A program made the position numbers and the translations under genes. Below are positions 58,695 through 64,000 of a DNA stretch of 64,000 nucleotides, piece by piece. Numbering within the stretch: position 1 is the stretch's first letter; every line of letters starts with the position of its first letter. The DNA is from Thuidium tamariscinum (lineage: Eukaryota > Streptophyta > Bryopsida > Hypnales > Thuidiaceae). The notes under the pieces were generated by a model that was given only the letters and a program-made list of their open reading frames with translations, did no database searches and was not told where the DNA came from. The stretch is from the NCBI GenBank assembly GCA_947034885.2, contig OX344755.2, positions 5,520,501 to 5,584,500 of the forward strand, in the 5' to 3' direction.

Positions 58695-59636
58695 TTAGAG
58701 AATATCATGTCCCAGAGAATTTGAATGTTTGAGATTCAGTTTCAGTCCTGCAAAGGTCTTGCAGACTCGGTCTACAGCGTACATATGTTGAGACAGTGGT
58801 TCATGCATCAAACCGACAAATGTTGCTTTTTCTCGTCTATTCCAGTGTCGTGCAACGCCCAAGTGCCTCGCTCCAGTGAGTTCGACAAGAACAGGAATCC
58901 AAGCTTTGCATACCAACTTCAATTTGCCAATGAGGAGTCATCGATCGAAGCGAACTCAGCTAAAGCGTTGAGGAGCCGAGGATGAGAACGGAACTTCAGA
59001 TGAGAGCTTCGGGGATAAGTTATGATCGACTCACGTCAGGATAAGTGCCTTTGGGTCTTGTACTGGAATGTATGTACAATCAAATGGGACTGTCCAATAC
59101 TCTTACGAACTGCCTATTCTGCAAAGCTCCAATTTTGGTGGATTGTTCTATTTGATATCCATGATTTTATTTGATAACTGATTAAAATAACAGTAGTGAT
59201 GAGTTTTTTAAAAATTAGATTGTTTGAATGTATGTAGGAAACATACATCTACATATCATTCCTTCAACAAGCATTTAAAAAAAAAGGTCTAGCAATCCTT
59301 TTGTAAAGATTTCAATGTTGGAATGATAGATGCCCACGAGTTTGTAAATTAGATATCTCTATAAAATCTAATTGCAACATTTACTAACTAGAAATTGAAA
59401 TTTTCACATGCTTGAAAAATGCAAGTGGTTATTTCACATTTCACAAGTTAACTTTGTACGCCTTGTCTTAAACTCTAGTTTTTTTTTAATATGTTTAGAG
59501 GTGAGATTAAAGAAATAGAGTTTAGGTTTTAAATTGTGAATTCAGATTTTTGTGTCTTCTTAGTATAGTAGCATTATATGATTGAAATAATAAATATCAT
59601 AGGTGTTCACAGTTATTTGGTGCAGTACATGGAAAA
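58695..59636. other. Gene-free DNA, first part GC-richer
   Basis: 58700-59040 has balanced composition and open frames on both strands without a recognised domain. The remainder is AT-rich. Confidence 0.35.
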
Positions 59637-60037
59637 CACTACAAGACATTAGGAGAGATTTGAGGGCTCTAGGAGCCCGCGAGTTCCCACAGCGTGAAAT
59701 TGTGTAATCTACTGCGGGAACGCAATTCTGTAGGAATCCTACGTGGTCGAGCGATTGCCACGTCATTCTTTTTAAAAAAAAAATTTGGACTTTTTTTCAT
59801 ATTTTAGGACCCAATTTTTTTTTTTTTTTGGGAAATGCTGGCCTGACAGTGGCCAGCCATTTCCCAAGCTAGTTTCGGGAACAGTCCCGAAACGGCCCTT
59901 TGGAGCCCTCAAATCCCTCGTAATGAAATGGGGGTATAAATGACTTGTCCACAATGACTACACCAACAACAATGACTACAAAATGACTACTGTAGTCATT
60001 GTAAATAAGTCATTTATACCCCCATTTTCTTGTAGTG
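59637..60037. mobile_element. CACTA-type miniature element split by another insertion
   Basis: It starts CACTACAAGA (59637-59646), is interrupted, resumes at 59926 with AAATGGGGGTATAAATGAC, and ends with the inverse ..CATTTTCTTGTAGTG at 60037. AAA flanks both ends, a possible 3-bp target duplication. The two parts together form a long hairpin of about 45-bp arms. Confidence 0.7.
59647..59925. mobile_element. CATTA-family miniature element, copy 3, nested
   Basis: Ends CATTAGGAGAGATTTGAGGG and inverse CCCTCAAATCCCTCGTAATG. It carries the family signature GTGGTCGAGCGATTGCCACG and an inner palindrome around CTGGCCTGACAGTGGCCAG. It sits inside the CACTA-type element at 59637-60037. Confidence 0.7.
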
Positions 60038-60418
60038 AAAAGATTGCTTGAAATATGCTATAGAATTACCTACTTGCTTCTATTGTAATGCGCACATTGA
60101 ACAATGTGCTTGTGAGGCTATACAAGGTATGGTGAGCATTTAATTGAGGATTCAAAACTACCAAATGGGACATTTAATTTAGGATAGATGGAATGTTAAC
60201 TATTTTTCTTCCCTATATGGATACGAACTTGCATCTAACTTTTACCAACCTCTCATTTACAAAAACATGTTTCCAAATTTATGTATTCTTCATAAGATTG
60301 TAATTGACAAGTCAAAATTGAATCTTTGAGTATTCTTAATATGACTTAAAAAAAAAGAAACTATCTATCTATTCTACATCCCACTAATTCTTCTTTACAC
60401 TATTTTTTCTTTTTTCCA
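60038..60418. other. Gene-free AT-rich DNA
   Basis: No feature seen. Confidence 0.4.
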
Positions 60419-61348
60419 CTAACCCCTAAATTCCCATTGTCCCCTTAGGGGACAAATCAGATTTTGGGCAGGTTCCTATGATCTCAAATTTTGGTGAATT
60501 GTTTTGAAACTTTCTCATAAGATAAAAAATCTGATTATCTACGTGGGATTATAATTTTTATTTCAATTGGAGCCCAGGAGCAAAAGTTATACCACAAAAA
60601 CCCTAAAACGAAACTCATCGGGCAGCACAAAAAAAATTGCAAAAAATCATAATAAATTTTAATTTTTTTCTCCCTTGAAATGTATTCTTTCTGTCTACAT
60701 GTGAAGCTTTGATTCATTCTATTTGGACTAATAATGAGAAAGTAAAAGAAAAATTTGTTTTTCGGGCAATTTTAGCATCTTCTTGAAAAAATAACTTGTA
60801 GGATTCATTTCTGAATGCAATTTTCACAATTTTCCACAATTTTTTTTTTAGAATGTTGTGTTTGATTGCTAAAACAATCTCACCATTGGGATTATTGTCT
60901 TTCAATTCCATCTTGGAGTTATTACCAATTTTGTTTTTTTTCCAATCTTGGACCTACTTCTACTTAGCATTTTTCAAAGAAAGAAAATCAAGTGCTTTTT
61001 TTAAAAATTTCTTTTCCTAGACTTTCAACTCAATTTTTCAATATAAAAAAATTTTAATTCAAAGTTTGTAGTGCAAGAAAATTCACAATTGGTGGTCAAA
61101 GTCATTTGAAATTGTAGTCCAATGTTCAAAAAAACTTTCTTTTTCAACTTTGAACGTTGATATCTTTCAATCTATACAGTCAAACTTCATGAAATTTTTA
61201 CCATGTGAGCTAAGATAAGTAAAGTACAAGATCCTATGGTTAGATTTGAAAAAAAATGATTTTTTTTGTATTCTTGGACGAACGCAACAAAAATGGCAGT
61301 TTTGAGTGATTTTTGATAGAAAAATGGCCTTGGGAATTTAGGGGTTAA
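60419..61348 (+). mobile_element. TTAA-ended non-autonomous element, copy C
   Basis: Left CTAACCCCTAAATTCCCA and right, inverted, TTAACCCCTAAATTCCCA: 17 matching bases, with one change in the outer TTAA on the left. The interior is parallel to 569-1430 and more distantly related to copies A and B. Confidence 0.75.
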
Positions 61349-62302
61349 TTTATAGGAGTTATGAGCAGTGATCCCAAAACTGGCTAAATTTTGCTCATTT
61401 TCTACTTAATTTTTTCATGCCCTTTGTATAAATTTTAAAAAATCTTCCATAAATGAACATTTGGCTAAAAACCCTGAATCTGTTTTGAAATCACTAGTTA
61501 TGAGAATTCCGTTTGAAGCAACCAACCAACAAGATTTGAAGCACTCTAGGCTTCAAGGGTTACGAGGGAGTTGCATAAGTGAGTGGATATTCTATACTTT
61601 CAACATTGTACTAGAGAAAATTTGGATTCTCTAGAGGGTCATTTAGGCTACCTACAAATGTGTAAATAGAAGAAATATCTATCAAATCTGTCAAAGAAAT
61701 TTTTGCCAATTAGTACCCGTTAGTGATAGTTTCTGTGTCAGCTTGTGTGCCACCAAGATTGAATGATAAAAAATTAAATATTAAATATTTTCAATCAAAA
61801 TAATATTTTTTTAATTTTCTTGTATTTGCACATTGACCTAAACCCAAATGGCTAAAGAGTCCAGATTTTCTCTAATGAAAATTCTAAAAATATTGTTTTT
61901 GAGTTTCCTGAAAAACGCAAAACAGCGTGGGTTGAATTTCTCTCCACATTGCCAGCAGCCTCATTGAGAAAATTCGAATAGCAAGCCAAGAGATCGAAGA
62001 ACCCCAAAGCGGCGTGAGTGGGTAATTGCCGTTCCTTCCGAAAAGAACAGATGCGTAGTTGACTAGTCAAGAAACTATCATGGTATAACTGACTAACCGA
62101 CGACCACCGGAAGGAATTTCCAGGGAAACCAAGACTATAAGAGAAAGCCAATGGGCAAGTTGCAAATCATTCAACCCGGGCCAGCAGTTAAAGTAAATTA
62201 ACTTCCTGTTACAGTCACGATCAACCAGTGGTCTGAAATCCGATTCTCGCCATTAGGTACCTCCAGCTGCGCTCTAAACAATGTTGAAATCATGGTGAAA
62301 CG
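61349..62302. other. Gene-free DNA
   Basis: AT-rich to about 61900, then more balanced. A minus-strand frame at 61852-62151 has no recognised domain. Confidence 0.35.
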
Positions 62303-62853
62303 TTCCACAGTAATAAGGAATTTAGGACAGATTTCGCTAAACCTAGCTGTGGAATGCTGTTGCTAAGTGATGCTTACGCACTGATCCAGTGATCGTGGCA
62401 GGACGGACAGATTCGGCTGTACCATAATTCTGACTGCCGAAAGTTACAACTCCAGATTCCGTTACTGCCCTCGTTGCAATTTGTGTTCTTGAATACTAAT
62501 TCTGGAACCATTCATTCAAACAAATAACTGTAACGCACTAGAACCCGCCTTTGCCGTGGGTTACCGAAACTCAACCCATGAACCTGTTCAAATTTCCAGA
62601 GTAAAAAAGAATTTAGAGACAAATTTTGCTAAATCTCGCGGTGGAATACTACTGCTAAATGATTCTGTGCACTGATCCACAAGTGATCATAACAGGACCG
62701 ATTGCATCAACATAATTCTGCCGTAAGTTCCAACTTATTACTCCAGATTGCCACGGACCCTTGAGCTTTACAATTTGTTCCTGAATAAGTTAATTCTGGA
62801 ACCTTTCAAACAAACAAACAAACAACGTACTAGTCCTTGCCGTGCAGTGGGTG
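62303..62853. repeat. Segmental tandem duplication, about 290-bp offset
   Basis: 62303-62566 and 62593-62853 share a series of phrases ('gcactgatcca', 'cataattctg', 'ttctggaacc', 'ccttgccgtg') in the same order with many substitutions. Confidence 0.7.
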
Positions 62854-63649
62854 TTCCTGTACCGATACTTGGCTACCAATGCATCCGTTACATTCGTCAA
62901 GGGAAGCCACAGGCAGTGGTTCATTCCTGGGTCGGGAAGCGACCCCAGTCATGGAGCCAATCCGAACTTCCAAACCACGGCTGCAATTTCAAATCAGCAT
63001 GAAAAGCGCAACCCCGATGATTCTCTGGAGGACTGTCATTGGTGACGGCCTCTGCAGCCCACATGGGTGTCGGATCCTCGGGTGGCCGTAGCAAGCCTGC
63101 CGTGGGGAGATCCACCTTCCGATCTTCGAACTCACTGTTCGAGCTTCGAACCGCGCGACCTCGGACGGGGACCCACCGGGGGATCCGATCGCAGGGCGTG
63201 ATTGGTTAGGGGAGTGAGAGGGCGGGTGACGCAGCAGCCACGCCGTGGCGGGAATCGGGGGGGCCATGTGGCGGTCGTCTGGGGGTGGGGTGGGGGTGGG
63301 GGTGGACCGGCCTGGTACGCCGGTACCGACCGCCCCAACACTGCCGCGTCGAGTCATCGGAGTGATCGGACCCGCTTGTCGAGAGAGGCTGCCGACTGAC
63401 GTTGGATCAGGCATGGGGGGCCCAGATCTAGGGTTGGATCAGCTTGGGCCTGCGGACACAAAGGTGTACGTCACTGAAGGCTGTATGTTTCAAGAAAAAA
63501 AGTGTCTGGCACTTGGGACCAGTGGTTTTTTTGAGTGATTTAATTTAGCTTTTTCGTGATAATTTTGGATGAAGTCATAACATTTTGTAGCAGAGAGGCA
63601 TTGCCCCTCACCCAACAAAATGGTGTGGAATATTCCACATCAAAATCAA
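62854..63649. other. GC-rich island with overlapping frames, then repeat remnant
   Basis: 62900-63440 is the most GC-rich part of the window outside genes and has open frames on both strands, the longest being 141 codons on the minus strand (62989-63414), Pro-rich and without a domain. It could be a promoter or first exon of a gene off the window, but I cannot show it. At about 63570-63640 the phrase 'aaaatggtgtggaatattcc' matches the interior of the TTAA element at 49388-50581. Confidence 0.35.
63281..63302 (+). other. Potential G-quadruplex
   Basis: Four runs of 4-5 G separated by single T residues, a canonical and strong quadruplex pattern on the plus strand within the GC-rich island. Confidence 0.75.
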
Positions 63650-63910
63650 CATTAGAAGAAATCTGAGGGCATTACAGGGTCGTTTCGGGTCTGTTCCTGA
63701 AACGGCTTCCAATGCCACTGGCTGCTGTCAGGCCAGCTTTAACATTGAAAAAAAATAGGGTCTTGAAATATGAAATTAATTAAAAAAGAAATTGAAAAAA
63801 AATTACATGGCAAGGTCGTGGCCACGTAGAATTCGAGTTCACAGGGCAGAAAGTACATTTCTGCAGTCCGGGAACCCGAGTCTCCTAATGCCCTCAAATT
63901 TCATTTAATG
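63650..63910. mobile_element. CATTA-family miniature element, copy 4 (inverted)
   Basis: Ends CATTAGAAGAAATCTGAGGG and inverse CCCTCAAATTTCATTTAATG. The signature region (GGTCGTGGCCACGTAGAATT) is in the opposite orientation to copy 3. Confidence 0.65.
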
Positions 63911-64000
63911 TAACTACCGATATGTGTTCCAAGCATGTTGAAATTGTCAGATGATAATTTTCACTGAGCTAAGCATGTGCTAGGGTTACAAGCATGTCGA

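Noticed and set aside
62989-63414. 141-codon Pro-rich minus-strand frame
   Set aside because: Long frames arise easily in GC-rich DNA; open frames overlap on both strands and no domain or splice partner was found.
1-64000. tRNA or rRNA genes
   Set aside because: I looked for the conserved T-loop and anticodon-arm patterns and for rRNA core words and found none that I could support.

Overview
This window is nuclear DNA of a land plant, most likely an early-diverging one (moss or other bryophyte-grade). The evidence is two intron-rich nuclear genes for chloroplast proteins, a short piece of plastid ycf2 inside one intron, and a low-GC, transposon-filled background. The lineage call is inference; the plant call is firm.

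Layout. Bases 1-5,386 are AT-rich repeat DNA with two related TTAA-ended elements. Bases 5,387-17,114 are one large Mutator-like (MULE) transposon flanked by a perfect 9-bp target duplication. It holds a decayed transposase on the minus strand and, divergently, a decayed multi-exon accessory gene on the plus strand. That accessory gene looks like a ParB-like domain followed by the second half of a methyltransferase fold, and its first intron carries eight near-palindromic boxes spaced about 97 bp apart. Bases 17,124-21,800 are mostly unrecognised DNA with one LINE 3' end.

The gene core follows. RSH1, a RelA/SpoT homologue, occupies 21,822-31,427 on the minus strand; I rebuilt 18 phase-consistent exons coding 894 residues. 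CURT1, a thylakoid-curvature protein, occupies 34,090-36,579 on the minus strand, with 6 exons and 181 residues. Both look intact, have chloroplast-type N-termini and are read the same way. RSH1 acts on (p)ppGpp in plastids; CURT1 bends grana margins. I see no evidence that they are co-regulated.

Bases 36,580-64,000 hold no gene I can support. They are a layered field of small non-autonomous elements: a MULE derivative of the big transposon, TTAA-ended families resembling piggyBac termini, CACTA-type miniature elements, a CATTA-ended family, palindromes, a 77-bp tandem array, and segmentally duplicated GC-richer islands at 56-57 kb and 62-63 kb.

The most interesting system is the 11.7-kb MULE with its ParB/methyltransferase-like partner gene and palindrome array. 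Its layout recalls the VANDAL elements of Arabidopsis, which carry an anti-silencing gene acting on motifs inside the element. The TTAA-ended families are the second lead. All domain calls were made by eye without database searches.
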